From Mucilaginibacter mallensis (lineage in GTDB: Bacteria; Bacteroidota; Bacteroidia; Sphingobacteriales; Sphingobacteriaceae), in contig NZ_LT629740.1 in NCBI RefSeq assembly GCF_900105165.1, positions 1,798,001-1,862,000 of the forward strand: 64,000 nucleotides of DNA, given 5' to 3'. The notes below the pieces were generated by a model. The model had not been told where the DNA came from and ran no database searches. It was given only the letters and a program-made list of their open reading frames with translations. Position 1 is the stretch's first letter; every line of letters starts with the position of its first letter. A program made the position numbers and the translations under genes. Positions 49,815 through 58,496 of the stretch are shown in pieces.

Positions 49815-51074
49815 CTACTTCTTAGTTGTATTTAAAGTGCTATACCCTACCAATTCCTCCCATCTCGCTGTAGGCGGATGGTAATAAACCAGTAGCTGGT
49901 AATTATTCTCCGTTTCAAAGTAAGAACCCTCGAAAATGATATCATCAGGCTTTTTCGTGGCCTTATCAACCCAAACATATATGTAATCATATACGCCCTG
50001 CTTTAGAAATAGGTGGGTGTAAAATTTGCCTCTTGAATCATAATCCAGTTTGCTATGTTCATCAAGCTTGTAGTCATTAAACTTACCTACGAGGTATAGG
50101 GAGCCATCAGCATCTGTTTTTGTGGTGTTAAAGCTGAAAAAAAGATGCGCGTAATCGGCATCAACAGTAGGGTTGGTACCTTCCTGGTTTATGATATAAA
50201 ACTTGCCATCATTATCATATAAAAAAGTGTAATTAGGCTGGTTGCGGCTTTGGTCGGTTAGCATAACAACCGTATTGGCGGTATCTTTATAGATATGCGC
50301 TACTCTTTCGGAATTTAATTTCAGGCTGCGAAAATCGAAATGGCGAAATTCATTTCTGCCGGGGAAATCATTAGTAGCCAAATCTTCGTAAATCAACTGT
50401 GAGCCACGTATATATTGCACCTGTGTAGTAAACTGCCCGGTTTCATCGCGGCCATTTTGCATCACCCAGGTGCGGATATCTGTATTAGGATTTTGTACTC
50501 TTAATGCACCGTAATTAAGCTGAAAATTGATTTTCTGGTTGGTTTGCCTGCTATCGATATCGCCTGAGGGAACAATATTAGCTGTAACGGATATCTGATC
50601 ATTCACCACATAAAACTTGCGGGTAAGTATCATTTTAGTTTGATCGTCGTCCTCATAAACCTTTAGAATATAGTTGCCCGATATTTTGGGTGCTATGTTA
50701 TCATTTGGGAATTTGATGCTGTAGTGTGTATATTTTTGAAAGGTAGCTGATGAATAGCTATAATCCAGTATCTTATCATCATTAAAGCTTTTCAAGTACT
50801 CGGTAGGCGATAAGTTGGAGGAGTTCCAGTCGCCATCGCAATGTTCAAGGGTATAATAGTAGTAGTGCAATCCACCGCGCATGTCATCAAATTCAAGTTC
50901 AACTTGTTCGCCGGAGTTTAGCTTGATGATGGGAAATGATGGGTTCTTTTTGGTATTATAAAACTCAACGCTTTTTATAACCGGGTTAAAAACGTTGTTA
51001 TCGTATTGTGCAGTTTGAGGGAATGCCTTTGCAGAAATAAGCAGTAGCAAAAATACTTTTAGGTACCTGTTCAT
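49815..51074 (-). CDS. type IX secretion system plug protein (DUF5103)
   Basis: 419 residues with a signal peptide (about residues 1-19, ending KAFPQ). The N-terminal NPVIKSVEFYNTKKNPSFPII and GGLHYYYYTLEHCDGDW, an all-beta middle and the IVPSGDIDSRQTNQKI block are the DUF5103 pattern. The Flavobacterium homologue is the plug that closes the SprA outer-membrane channel. That suggests the organism has a T9SS, whose other genes are not in this window. Confidence 0.85.
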   Translation of the reverse strand: MNRYLKVFLLLLISAKAFPQTAQYDNNVFNPVIKSVEFYNTKKNPSFPIIKLNSGEQVELEFDDMRGGLHYYYYTLEHCDGDWNSSNLSPTEYLKSFNDDKILDYSYSSATFQKYTHYSIKFPNDNIAPKISGNYILKVYEDDDQTKMILTRKFYVVNDQISVTANIVPSGDIDSRQTNQKINFQLNYGALRVQNPNTDIRTWVMQNGRDETGQFTTQVQYIRGSQLIYEDLATNDFPGRNEFRHFDFRSLKLNSERVAHIYKDTANTVVMLTDQSRNQPNYTFLYDNDGKFYIINQEGTNPTVDADYAHLFFSFNTTKTDADGSLYLVGKFNDYKLDEHSKLDYDSRGKFYTHLFLKQGVYDYIYVWVDKATKKPDDIIFEGSYFETENNYQLLVYYHPPTARWEELVGYSTLNTTKK

Positions 51075-51098
51075 AATGGAATGAGAAAAAATACTCTT

Positions 51099-51189
51099 CC
51101 TTTGTGCTCTTTGTGCAAACCTTTGTGACCTTTGTGGTTAATTTCTACCACAGAGAGCACAAAGAAAAATTCACAAAGAGACACAAAGT
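51099..51189. repeat. CTTTGTG-type inverted repeat
   Basis: CTTTGTGCTCTTTGTGCAAA and CCTTTGTGACCTTTGTGG on the left face CCACAGAGAGCACAAAG and CACAAAGAGACACAAAG on the right. It lies between the ABC-F gene (stop) and the plug gene (start). Confidence 0.7.
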
Positions 51190-51212
51190 TTTGAACGGCA
51201 ATATAAGAATAT

Positions 51213-53141
51213 TTATGCCTCTAATTCCATGATCTGTTCAGCCAAAGCCTCCCAGCGGAGTTGTATGGCACCTAATTCCAGTTTTTTCGCCTCGTAGTTA
51301 CGGGTTACTTCTTTGGATTTGTTAGCATCGCTATACAGCTTTTCATCAGCCAGCTGTGCTTCAAACTGCTTAACCGCACGCTCAAGCTCGCTCATTTGCT
51401 CTTCCATTTTTGAAAGATCCTGGTTCAGTTTTTTTAATTGCTGGAATTTATTTTCTGATTGTGGTTTCTGTTCTTTAACAGGCTCAGGTTTTTTTTCTTC
51501 TTTCTTTTCAACCTTAGGTGCGGGCGCGCCTTTTAGTTCAAGCTTACGTTTTGCCTGCCACTCATCGTATTCGGCATAAGTACCTGGGTAGATCTTTATT
51601 TTCTGATCCTCAATAAACCATATTTTGTTGGCCACATTATCCAGGAAATACCTATCGTGCGATACTACGATCAGCGTGCCTTCAAACTGCTTTAAAGCCT
51701 GTATCAATATATTAACCGACGCTATGTCAAGGTGATTGGTGGGCTCATCCAGTATCAGGAAGTTAGCATCAGCGGTTAAGGCCTTAGCCAAAGCTACACG
51801 TGATTTTTCACCACCCGAAAGTACCTTTATCTTCTTGAAAACATCATCACCGGTAAACAGGAACGAACCTAATATAGAACGCAGCTCTGTTTCATTATGT
51901 TTAGGCGCAAATGCTTGTAGTTCCTGTAAGATCTGGCTTTCCAGGTGCAGCGATTCTAACTGGTGCTGCGCGAAGAATGTTTGCGTAACGTTATGACCGG
52001 TTTCAAACTTGCCGGTAAAATCCTTATCGGCACTGGCTACAATACGTAACAGGGTTGATTTACCTTTACCGTTGGCACCGATCAAGGCTATTTTATCGCC
52101 CTTTTCAATAATTGCCTCGGTATGGTCTAAAATATCAATAGCAGGGTATTTTTTAGTGATATTCTCTAAAGTTACCACATGCCTGCCAGATTGTTTAGAG
52201 AAACGGAAGCTGAAGTTTACCGATGGGTTATCATCATCCACATCATCCACACGCTCCAGTTTATCCAGAGCCTTGATACGCGATTGCGCCATTTTTGCCT
52301 TGGATGCCTTAGCACGGAAGCGTTCGATCAAACGTTCCTCCTGTTTTATTTTTGATTGCTGGTTCTTAAACTCACCACGCTGAATTTCTTCACGTTGCGC
52401 TTTTTCCTCTAAATAGAAAGAGTAGTTACCGGCGTAAACTGTCAGCTTACCTTTACGCGATTCAACAGTACGGTTAATAACCTTATCCAAAAACCACCTA
52501 TCGTGCGATACGATGATCACCGCGCCGTCAAAAGCTTTCAGGTAATCCTCAAGCCATTGGATAGATGGTAAGTCAAGGTGGTTGGTAGGCTCATCCAGTA
52601 AAAGGATATCCGGTGCCTGTAAAAGTATCTTGGCCAGCATTACACGCATGCGCCATCCACCCGAAAAGGTGCTCAGCTTGCGTTGTGTTTCAGCATCGCT
52701 AAAACCCAGACCGGCTAAAATTTCGTGCGCTTTATATTCAATGCTGTAACCGTCGAGCACTTCAAACTCATGTTGTTTGTCGCTTAGCTTATGCAATAAA
52801 TCTTCGGTATAGTCGGTTTCCAGCTTTTTAAGCAGGACTTCTATTTCATCATGCAATTGGTTCTGGCGCTCAAAAGCCTCCATTGCCACGTGTAAGATGG
52901 TTTTATCAGAAGAATACGATAGCAAATCCTGGTTCAGGTAACCCATGGTCAGGTCCTTAGCCATTGATATAGTGCCCGATGTTGGTTTGTACTCGCCTAC
53001 AATCATTTTAAGCAGCGTGGTTTTGCCGGTTCCGTTAGCGCCAATAAGGCCTATCTTTTCTCCAGGTTTAATATGCCAGTTAGCTTCATCATATAAGGCT
53101 CTTGCACCAATCTCAAACGTAAGGTTATTTATAGCTATCAT
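51213..53141 (-). CDS. ABC-F family ATPase (Uup/YdiF-like)
   Basis: 642 residues. Two ABC domains without membrane parts: Walker A GANGTGKT (residues 34-41) and GANGKGKST, signatures LSTFSGGWRMRV and LSGGEKSRVA, the D-E-P-T-N-H-L-D Walker B in both halves, the interdomain linker of basic helices, and a C-terminal coiled coil (about 540-642). ABC-F proteins act on ribosomes (antibiotic protection or translation rescue) or in Uup-type roles; the exact subfamily is not determined. A start three codons upstream (53150) exists, but a TATCTTTG box overlaps it, so ATG 53141 is chosen. Confidence 0.92.
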   Translation of the reverse strand: MIAINNLTFEIGARALYDEANWHIKPGEKIGLIGANGTGKTTLLKMIVGEYKPTSGTISMAKDLTMGYLNQDLLSYSSDKTILHVAMEAFERQNQLHDEIEVLLKKLETDYTEDLLHKLSDKQHEFEVLDGYSIEYKAHEILAGLGFSDAETQRKLSTFSGGWRMRVMLAKILLQAPDILLLDEPTNHLDLPSIQWLEDYLKAFDGAVIIVSHDRWFLDKVINRTVESRKGKLTVYAGNYSFYLEEKAQREEIQRGEFKNQQSKIKQEERLIERFRAKASKAKMAQSRIKALDKLERVDDVDDDNPSVNFSFRFSKQSGRHVVTLENITKKYPAIDILDHTEAIIEKGDKIALIGANGKGKSTLLRIVASADKDFTGKFETGHNVTQTFFAQHQLESLHLESQILQELQAFAPKHNETELRSILGSFLFTGDDVFKKIKVLSGGEKSRVALAKALTADANFLILDEPTNHLDIASVNILIQALKQFEGTLIVVSHDRYFLDNVANKIWFIEDQKIKIYPGTYAEYDEWQAKRKLELKGAPAPKVEKKEEKKPEPVKEQKPQSENKFQQLKKLNQDLSKMEEQMSELERAVKQFEAQLADEKLYSDANKSKEVTRNYEAKKLELGAIQLRWEALAEQIMELEA

Positions 53142-53147
53142 TTGGCG

Positions 53148-53155
53148 CAAAGATA
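53148..53155 (-). promoter_or_regulatory. -7 box of the ABC-F gene, adjacent to ATG
   Basis: TATCTTTG on the minus strand, ending 6 nt before ATG 53141. Confidence 0.55.
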
Positions 53156-53244
53156 CGATTTTGAGAGGAATTTTAGAACCGGGATTTAGAGGATTTAAAG
53201 GATGACCAGAATGTGATAAAAATGCTTAGAAAATGGACTTTTTT

Positions 53245-53274
53245 ACCCTCTTTGTCGCTTGCGACAGAGAGGGT
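53245..53274. repeat. GTCGC hairpin near the RAYT
   Basis: ACCCTCTTTGTCGC / GCGACAGAGAGGGT, 13 of 14 paired, with a 2-nt loop. It is the outermost palindrome of the RAYT neighbourhood. Confidence 0.65.
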
Positions 53275-53326
53275 CGACCAGCGAAGCGTAGTCGGGGTGA
53301 GTCAACGGAGCGCGTTAATATATATT

Positions 53327-53380
53327 ATTGCGCTCGTCTGTGACGAGTGCTTAACATGGATTAGCGTTTGCAACGCGACT
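53327..53380 (-). repeat. REP unit downstream of the RAYT
   Basis: Two hairpins in 54 nt: GCGCTCGTC-TGT-GACGAGTGC and AGCGTT-TGC-AACGC. It aligns without gaps to 54064-54117 with about six differences. It ends where the RAYT reading frame ends. Confidence 0.75.
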
Positions 53381-53952
53381 TCAAATATTTGAAATATAAT
53401 ATGCAACATCCAATGGCGTAATATCCATTATCCCTTTTTCGCTCCAATAATTAGCGGCTGAACTATAAATATAGTGTTCCGGATTTTCAACTATTCCTGC
53501 TCTAACAGGGTTATTATGAATATAGTCTATTTTTTGAACAAGAATTTTAGCAGTATCACAGGCAATGCCATGATATCCATCCTGCCATACTTTGTAATTT
53601 TCTATGCGGTTGTTGTATTTAGACGATATTGAAACCTATATAACATCCAATCCCTGCGACTTTCATTTTCCTGTTCAACTAAATTGATGATTTGTTTACT
53701 GGTATGCTTTTTAAAATCCCTGATAATATCAGGCAATTTAGCAGGAGCATTCGCAGAAATAAGTAAATGAATATGATTTGTCATCAGGCAAAAAGCATGC
53801 ACTTCAAGTCCTTTATTTTGTTGACAGTAGGTTAAAGATTCGGTGATTAATTGTTTGTAAGCAGGCCTCGTAAATACATCAACCCAATCAATTACTGTAA
53901 ATGTTACAAAATATATTTCTTCAGGATTTCTGACACGGTATTGATGTGACAT
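53381..53952 (-). pseudogene. REP-associated tyrosine transposase (RAYT), frameshifted
   Basis: The first 116 codons (53952-53602) give MSHQYRVRNPEEIYFVTFTV, the HUH motif in MTNHIHLLI and the DIIRDFKKHTSK helix, then run to a stop. From about 53625 down to 53381 a second frame continues the family sequence: KYNNRIENYKVWQDGYHGI, KIDYIHNNPVRAGIV and HYIYSSAANYW, ending in TGA. One base change near 53612-53622 would restore a protein of roughly 190 residues. The family mobilises or processes REP hairpins in single-stranded DNA. REP-like units lie on both sides. Confidence 0.85.
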
Positions 53953-53980
53953 CGGTTTTAGTTTTCACTAAAATATAAAT

Positions 53981-54030
53981 CTTGCGTTGCAAACGCAAGA
54001 CCATTTTAAGCGCTCGTTATAAACGAGTGC
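53981..54030. repeat. two short REP hairpins upstream of the RAYT
   Basis: CTTGCGTT-GCA-AACGCAAG (53981-53999) and GCGCTCGTT-ATA-AACGAGTGC (54010-54030), each with a 3-nt loop, 29 nt before the RAYT start. Confidence 0.7.
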
Positions 54031-54063
54031 AATTAGTTTTTTTATTTTTTTATTATTTGTGTT

Positions 54064-54117
54064 ATTGCGCTCGTCTGCGACGAGTGCTTAATATTGGTTA
54101 GCGTTTGTAACGCTACT
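54064..54117 (-). repeat. REP unit upstream of the RAYT
   Basis: Direct repeat of 53327-53380: GCGCTCGTC-TGC-GACGAGTGC, then AGCGTT-TGT-AACGCT. It overlaps the last two bases of the nuoB stop codon. Confidence 0.75.
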
Positions 54118-54607
54118 AAACAATTGCCGTATTTCCCGCCAGCGTTTCCCCTTCAATCTTCTTCTGCAACTCCAAAATAGCGCCTATCAGCGCTTCGGGG
54201 CGTGGCGGGCAGCCTTGTACATACACATCAACAGGTATCACCCTGTCTACACCTTTTACCACATGGTAGCCATGCTGCCAGTAGGGGCCGCCACAGTTGG
54301 AGCATGAGCCCATGGAGATCACATATTTTGGTTCGGGCATTTGCTCATAAAGGCGTTTAATGCGCTCGGCCATTTTAAAGGTAACGGTTCCGGCTATGAT
54401 GATCACATCTGCCTGGCGTGCTGATGGTCGCGGGAATACACCAAAGCGGTCGAGGTCGTAGGTTGAAGCGAATGAGCCCATCATTTCAATGGCGCAGCAG
54501 GCTATCCCAAAGCTCAATGGCCATAAGGATGATAAACGTGCCCAGTTAAGCAGGTCGTTCATTTTGGTAATCATCATGCCGCCACTTTCGCTGGTTATAT
54601 CATTCAT
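54116..54607 (-). CDS. nuoB: NADH-quinone oxidoreductase subunit B
   Basis: 163 residues from the chosen start. The complex I subunit that carries iron-sulfur cluster N2: ligands Cys 37, Cys 38 ([10 protein letters not shown]), Cys 102 (GSCSNCGG) and Cys 133 (VQGCPPRPE). The frame is open 30 codons upstream to 54697, but those overlap the nuoA tail; ATG 54607 overlaps the nuoA stop by 8 nt and gives a normal start. nuoC does not follow; instead the REP/RAYT block begins at the stop codon. Confidence 0.95.
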   Translation of the reverse strand: MNDITSESGGMMITKMNDLLNWARLSSLWPLSFGIACCAIEMMGSFASTYDLDRFGVFPRPSARQADVIIIAGTVTFKMAERIKRLYEQMPEPKYVISMGSCSNCGGPYWQHGYHVVKGVDRVIPVDVYVQGCPPRPEALIGAILELQKKIEGETLAGNTAIV

Positions 54608-55208
54608 CGCTTGCCTTTTTAAAAGTTGGTTTAAACATGGGTTTCCTGATAGGTTGTGCAACAGGCGCAGTAGGAGTTTCAACAGCAGCGACCGCAACAG
54701 GTTGTTGCATGCTGAATTGCTTTACAACGTATGTGCTTTGTTCGGTATTCAGCTGATCGTACAGCGATATAGGGATCCTTACATCGGTTGTTGGGGTGAT
54801 GGGCTTTGGTTTTATCCAATCCAGGTCGCCTTTGCACCAAACGTATACCAGACCTAATATTAACACACCTAAAAACACGAACATCTCGATCAGCGATAAC
54901 ATACCCCAGCGCGGATCAAAATTATTGATCTCGTGACTGCCAAATACAGTAGCCCAGGGGAAAACGAACACCATCTCTACCTCAAAAAGCAGGAAAACCA
55001 GTGCGATAACATAAAAACGGGAATTGAAGGGCAGCCATGCGCTGCCTGTTGGTTCTTCACCGCATTCGTATGAGCTTAATTTCTCAGCATTAGGGTGATT
55101 TGGCGACATTAACCGGTTTACAAAAAATATAAGGCATACCAGTATTATTCCTGTTATTAAAAAGATAAGTATCTTTCCAAATTCTGATATTTGCACAACA
55201 TCGTCCAT
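54600..55208 (-). CDS. nuoA: NADH-quinone oxidoreductase subunit A
   Basis: 202 residues from the chosen start. Complex I membrane subunit with three helices (about residues 11-33, 72-92, 98-118) and the conserved loop [16 protein letters not shown] with its Cys near the quinone site. An extra C-terminal Pro/Ala/Lys-rich tail (about residues 165-202) exceeds the E. coli length of about 147. The frame runs 37 codons further to 55319, but that stretch is antisense to the divergent flavoprotein gene; ATG 55208 is preferred and has TAAATTTG 5 nt before it. Confidence 0.93.
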   Translation of the reverse strand: MDDVVQISEFGKILIFLITGIILVCLIFFVNRLMSPNHPNAEKLSSYECGEEPTGSAWLPFNSRFYVIALVFLLFEVEMVFVFPWATVFGSHEINNFDPRWGMLSLIEMFVFLGVLILGLVYVWCKGDLDWIKPKPITPTTDVRIPISLYDQLNTEQSTYVVKQFSMQQPVAVAAVETPTAPVAQPIRKPMFKPTFKKASDE

Positions 55209-56421
55209 GGCAACAAATTTAATAAAACAAACAGATTTTGACGCTATAATTATTGGCGGAGGTGCATGCGGACTAATGTGCGCAGTACAGGCAGGTTTTT
55301 TAGGTAAGCGCACACTCATACTGGAGCGGAACGATAAGGTAGGCGCAAAGATACTGATCAGTGGGGGAGGCCGGTGTAATTATACCAACTTGTATTCATC
55401 GACACAGCAATTTATATCGGCTAACGTGCATTTCGCTAAGTCGGCCTTCGCGCAGTGGACTGTGGATGATACTGTCAGCTTTTTTGAAACCTATGGCATT
55501 GAGGGCCAGGAGAAAACATTGGGCCAGCTATTTCCCACAAGTAATAATGCCCGTGATGTGGTTAAGGTTTTCACTAATCTTTGCTATGAATTAGGGCAGG
55601 AAATTCAGTGTGATACTACGGTTAAAAACATCAAACAAATAGATAGCGGTTTTCATATCAGCTATGAAAAAAACGGGAAAGAGCACACCATTGAAGCGCC
55701 CAAAGTAGTAATTGCATCGGGCGGTTTACCGATCCCTAAAATAGGTGCAACAGATTTTGGCCTGAGCATAGCACGCAAATTTGACCTTAAAATTATCGAT
55801 ACCGCACCTGCCTTAGTGCCGTTAACCATCACCGGAAAAGATCAGCCATGGTATGAACAGTTATCAGGAAACAGTATTTTTTGCAGGGTGTGGAACGACA
55901 GGATCAGTTTTGATGAAAATATTTTATTCACCCATTGGGGATTGAGCGGACCTGCTATATTGCAAATTTCATCCTATTGGAAACCGGGTGAGTTTATTTA
56001 TATCGATCTGTTACCCAATCAGGATATTGTGGAATTGATACAGCAGGAAAAAGAAGTGAATGGTAAAAAGATGCTGCTGGCTTATTTGGCGGGTCTTTAC
56101 ACCCGCAAATTTGCCGAGGCGTTGAGTGATAAACTGCCTGTTGAAAAGAACCTGGCTTCATTAACCAAAGCCGATATTGAGAATATCAGCAGCCTGATTC
56201 ACGAGTTTAAAGTAAAACCAGCCGGGGACAAGGGCTATGATAAAGCCGAAGTTATGCGCGGCGGTGTATCAACCGACGAGCTATCCTCCAAAACCCTTGA
56301 AGTTAAAAAAGTACCCGGCCTGTACTATGGCGGCGAATGTGTGGATGTCACCGGCTGGCTGGGCGGCTACAACTTTCAATGGGCCTGGGCCAGCGGGTTT
56401 GTTATAGCGCAGAGCATTTAA
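55207..56421 (+). CDS. YhiN/HI0933 family FAD-dependent oxidoreductase
   Basis: 404 residues. An N-terminal Rossmann dinucleotide motif (AIIIGGGACGLMCAVQ), the ISGGGRCNYTN block typical of the HI0933/BaiN family, an inserted beta-rich domain (about 190-320) and the C-terminal FAD contact GGYNFQWAWASGFVIA. Substrate unknown; relatives are linked to bile-acid reduction (BaiN) or are uncharacterised. The ATG overlaps the nuoA ATG on the other strand within CCATGG, leaving no intergenic DNA. Confidence 0.88.
   Translation: MATNLIKQTDFDAIIIGGGACGLMCAVQAGFLGKRTLILERNDKVGAKILISGGGRCNYTNLYSSTQQFISANVHFAKSAFAQWTVDDTVSFFETYGIEGQEKTLGQLFPTSNNARDVVKVFTNLCYELGQEIQCDTTVKNIKQIDSGFHISYEKNGKEHTIEAPKVVIASGGLPIPKIGATDFGLSIARKFDLKIIDTAPALVPLTITGKDQPWYEQLSGNSIFCRVWNDRISFDENILFTHWGLSGPAILQISSYWKPGEFIYIDLLPNQDIVELIQQEKEVNGKKMLLAYLAGLYTRKFAEALSDKLPVEKNLASLTKADIENISSLIHEFKVKPAGDKGYDKAEVMRGGVSTDELSSKTLEVKKVPGLYYGGECVDVTGWLGGYNFQWAWASGFVIAQSI
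55214..55221 (-). promoter_or_regulatory. -7 box of nuoA inside the yhiN-type gene
   Basis: TAAATTTG on the minus strand, formed by codons 3-5 of the divergent gene, ends 5 nt before the nuoA ATG. Confidence 0.5.
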
Positions 56422-56422
56422 G

Positions 56423-56532
56423 GGGAAAGAGTCAGGAGTCAAGATGCAAGAGCCAGGAAGCTGCATTTGAGGAAAGAGTCAGGAATCAAGAAACTGCATT
56501 TTTCTTTCCTGATTCTTGACTCTTACATCTTA
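56423..56532. repeat. AGAGTCAGGAATCAAGA inverted repeat
   Basis: Two left units (GAGTCAGGAGTCAAGATG and AGAGTCAGGAATCAAGAAAC) face TTTCCTGATTCTTGACTCTT on the right. Between convergent genes. Confidence 0.65.
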
Positions 56533-56538
56533 ATTCTA

Positions 56539-57234
56539 CTACTGTGCTCCGTGCTCGGCCTGCAGCTTATAAAACCTGTCTATCAGTTTACCAATATTGC
56601 CTAAACTGTATCTGTTTTGATGCAGCTCATCAACTATTTCAGGTTCATCGCCCATAATGTTGCTCATTACATCTACAAAATTTGCCGGAGTTAATTCTTT
56701 CATTTCAGCTGTGTTACGACCGTAGAAATAGCTGGTTGCCTTATGCCCGCCACCGCCTAAAGGTATTGAGATCCCTCCGCCTATACCACCGCCGAAGCCG
56801 CCACCTCCGCCGCCAAAGCCGCCACCTATACCCAGGCCAACGCTTGACTGTACGCCACCTCCGCCACCAACTTTACCCTCGAACATATAGAGTTTGGGGT
56901 CTTCCTTGTCAGCATCCACTGCCACCAGCACAAAATCAATTTCGTTTTTTGACCATGCTCCGGTACGTGGCGCGGCGGCAACTATAAAACTATCCCTGCC
57001 CATAACAAATGAACTAAGGTCGCTTGCGCTGAGTGTTAAAGTATTAGCCTTTTTGTCTGCTTTAAATTCAATAAAGCCTTCATCTTTAATTGGGCCGTTT
57101 CCGGTGCCTTTGTATCTTATCAGGCCAATTTCTTTGTTGCCTTTAACATCGTAAAAATAGCCGGGTTCCCAGCTTTGTGATTTTGCTGATATACCTATCA
57201 ACATAAAAAATAAAATGATTAAAATTGGGCGCAT
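56539..57234 (-). CDS. exported glycine-rich hypothetical protein
   Basis: 231 residues. Signal peptide (about residues 1-19), then a beta-rich domain (WEPGYFYDVKGNKEIGLIRY) that resembles sequences found in Bacteroidota surface proteins, a Gly-rich low-complexity segment (about residues 125-165, GGGFGGGGGGFGGG type) and a C-terminal helical part with a HQNRYSLGNIGKLIDRFYKL motif. The Gly stretch suggests a flexible linker or aggregation-prone surface loop. Function unknown. Confidence 0.65.
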   Translation of the reverse strand: MRPILIILFFMLIGISAKSQSWEPGYFYDVKGNKEIGLIRYKGTGNGPIKDEGFIEFKADKKANTLTLSASDLSSFVMGRDSFIVAAAPRTGAWSKNEIDFVLVAVDADKEDPKLYMFEGKVGGGGGVQSSVGLGIGGGFGGGGGGFGGGIGGGISIPLGGGGHKATSYFYGRNTAEMKELTPANFVDVMSNIMGDEPEIVDELHQNRYSLGNIGKLIDRFYKLQAEHGAQ

Positions 57235-57275
57235 ATAATGTAAAATACAAAGAACGTAATTTTAAAGGAAATAAT

Positions 57276-58286
57276 ATGACCGTTGACCTCCGTAGCGACA
57301 CTATTACAAAGCCAACACCCGGAATGTTGGATGCCATGATGAATGCCAGTGTTGGTGACGATGTTTTTGGCGAAGATGAAACTGTAAACGCGCTTGAAGA
57401 GAAGACTGCCGCCATGTTTGGTATGGAGGCTGGTATCTTTTGCCCTTCAGGTACCATGACCAACCAGATAGCCATAAAATGCTTCACCCAGCCGCTTGAT
57501 GAACTTATTGCCGACCAAACCGCACATATTTACCGTTACGAGGGTGGGGGCATAGCGTTTAATTCGGCGGTATCAACCCGTTTGCTGAATGGTTACCGCG
57601 GTATTATAACTGCCGAGATGATAGGGCCGGAGATAAACGCGGAAAATATACATTATCCGCATACCAGTTTGGTGGCGTTGGAAAATACAGTTAATAAAGG
57701 TGGTGGTAGTTGTTATACGCTGGCGCAGATAAAACCTATTGCAGAGTTATGCCGGAATAAAGACCTAAAACTGCACCTGGATGGTGCACGTATCTTCAAT
57801 GCGCTTGCACATACTGGTGATAAAGCCGCTGATTACGGGCAATATTTCGATGGCATATCTGTTTGTTTATCAAAAGGGTTGGGCGCGCCGGTAGGTTCAG
57901 TTCTTTTGGCTGATAAGGCTACCATTAAATATGCGCGCCGCATACGTAAGGTTTTTGGTGGTGGCATGCGCCAGGCGGGTTTTTTGGCCGCGGCTGGTAT
58001 CTACGCGCTTGATCATCATGTGGATAGGGTGAAGATCGATCATGCTCATGCGCAGATATTGAGCGAAGCATTAACCCAATGCCTATGGGTAAGCAATGTT
58101 TTGCCTGCTGAAACCAACATTGTTTTGTTTGATACCATTGAACCCGCTACTATTGTTTTAGCAAAGCTTGCTGAACATGGGATAAAAGCCTTGCCAACTG
58201 ATACTCACCGCATACGTTTTGTATTGCATTTGGATGTACATCCGGAACAGGTGGAGTATGCTGTTGGGGTTTTGAAGGGGATGTAA
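57276..58286 (+). CDS. ltaE: low-specificity L-threonine aldolase
   Basis: 336 residues from the chosen start, PLP fold-type I. MTVDLRSDTITKPTPGML is the typical N terminus; HLDGARIFNA and the PLP lysine in SVCLSKGLGAPVGS follow. It splits threonine or allo-threonine to glycine and acetaldehyde. The frame is open 17 codons upstream (57225), but AAAGGA stands 6 nt before ATG 57276 and the upstream part would overlap the divergent gene. A rare clear Shine-Dalgarno in this window. Confidence 0.92.
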   Translation: MTVDLRSDTITKPTPGMLDAMMNASVGDDVFGEDETVNALEEKTAAMFGMEAGIFCPSGTMTNQIAIKCFTQPLDELIADQTAHIYRYEGGGIAFNSAVSTRLLNGYRGIITAEMIGPEINAENIHYPHTSLVALENTVNKGGGSCYTLAQIKPIAELCRNKDLKLHLDGARIFNALAHTGDKAADYGQYFDGISVCLSKGLGAPVGSVLLADKATIKYARRIRKVFGGGMRQAGFLAAAGIYALDHHVDRVKIDHAHAQILSEALTQCLWVSNVLPAETNIVLFDTIEPATIVLAKLAEHGIKALPTDTHRIRFVLHLDVHPEQVEYAVGVLKGM

Positions 58287-58308
58287 ATTAGATGGATTTA
58301 TAAAACCC

Positions 58309-58400
58309 GTCATCCCGAACTTGTTTCGGGATCCCACGTGCCAAGTATCCTGCATGCTGTTGACCAGTCCAGTGAGGTGCTGAAACAAGTTCAGCATGAC
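58309..58400. repeat. GTCAT-type palindromic element (TCATCCCGAACTTG subfamily)
   Basis: Left GTCATCCCGAACTTGTTTCG, right CTGAAACAAGTTCAGCATGAC; matches 29926-30017. Inner part also has CACGTGCC. It lies between ltaE and the rpoD terminator. Confidence 0.8.
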
Positions 58401-58429
58401 CGTTTTATTAAGAAAAGCTATAAAACAAA

Positions 58430-58458
58430 AAGGTCCCGCTGATTAAAGCGGGACTCTT
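58430..58458 (-). terminator. intrinsic terminator of rpoD
   Basis: GTCCCGCT (58433-58440) and AGCGGGAC (58447-58454) form a perfect 8-bp stem with a 6-nt loop; on the minus strand CTTTTTGTTTT follows. It lies about 40 nt after the stop. Confidence 0.88.
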
Positions 58459-58496
58459 TCATCCGTATCCACATACAGACACAATATTTGCGTTTA

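Noticed and set aside
53245..54117. CRISPR-like array around the RAYT
   Set aside because: Repeats are palindromic, few, and not separated by uniform spacers; no cas genes.
55209..55319. 37-codon extension of nuoA
   Set aside because: Antisense to the N-terminal FAD motif of the divergent flavoprotein; not NuoA-like.
56657..56870. Gly-codon tandem repeat as a regulatory or phase-variable repeat
   Set aside because: Irregular codons for Gly/Phe in a coding low-complexity region; no uniform unit that would slip.
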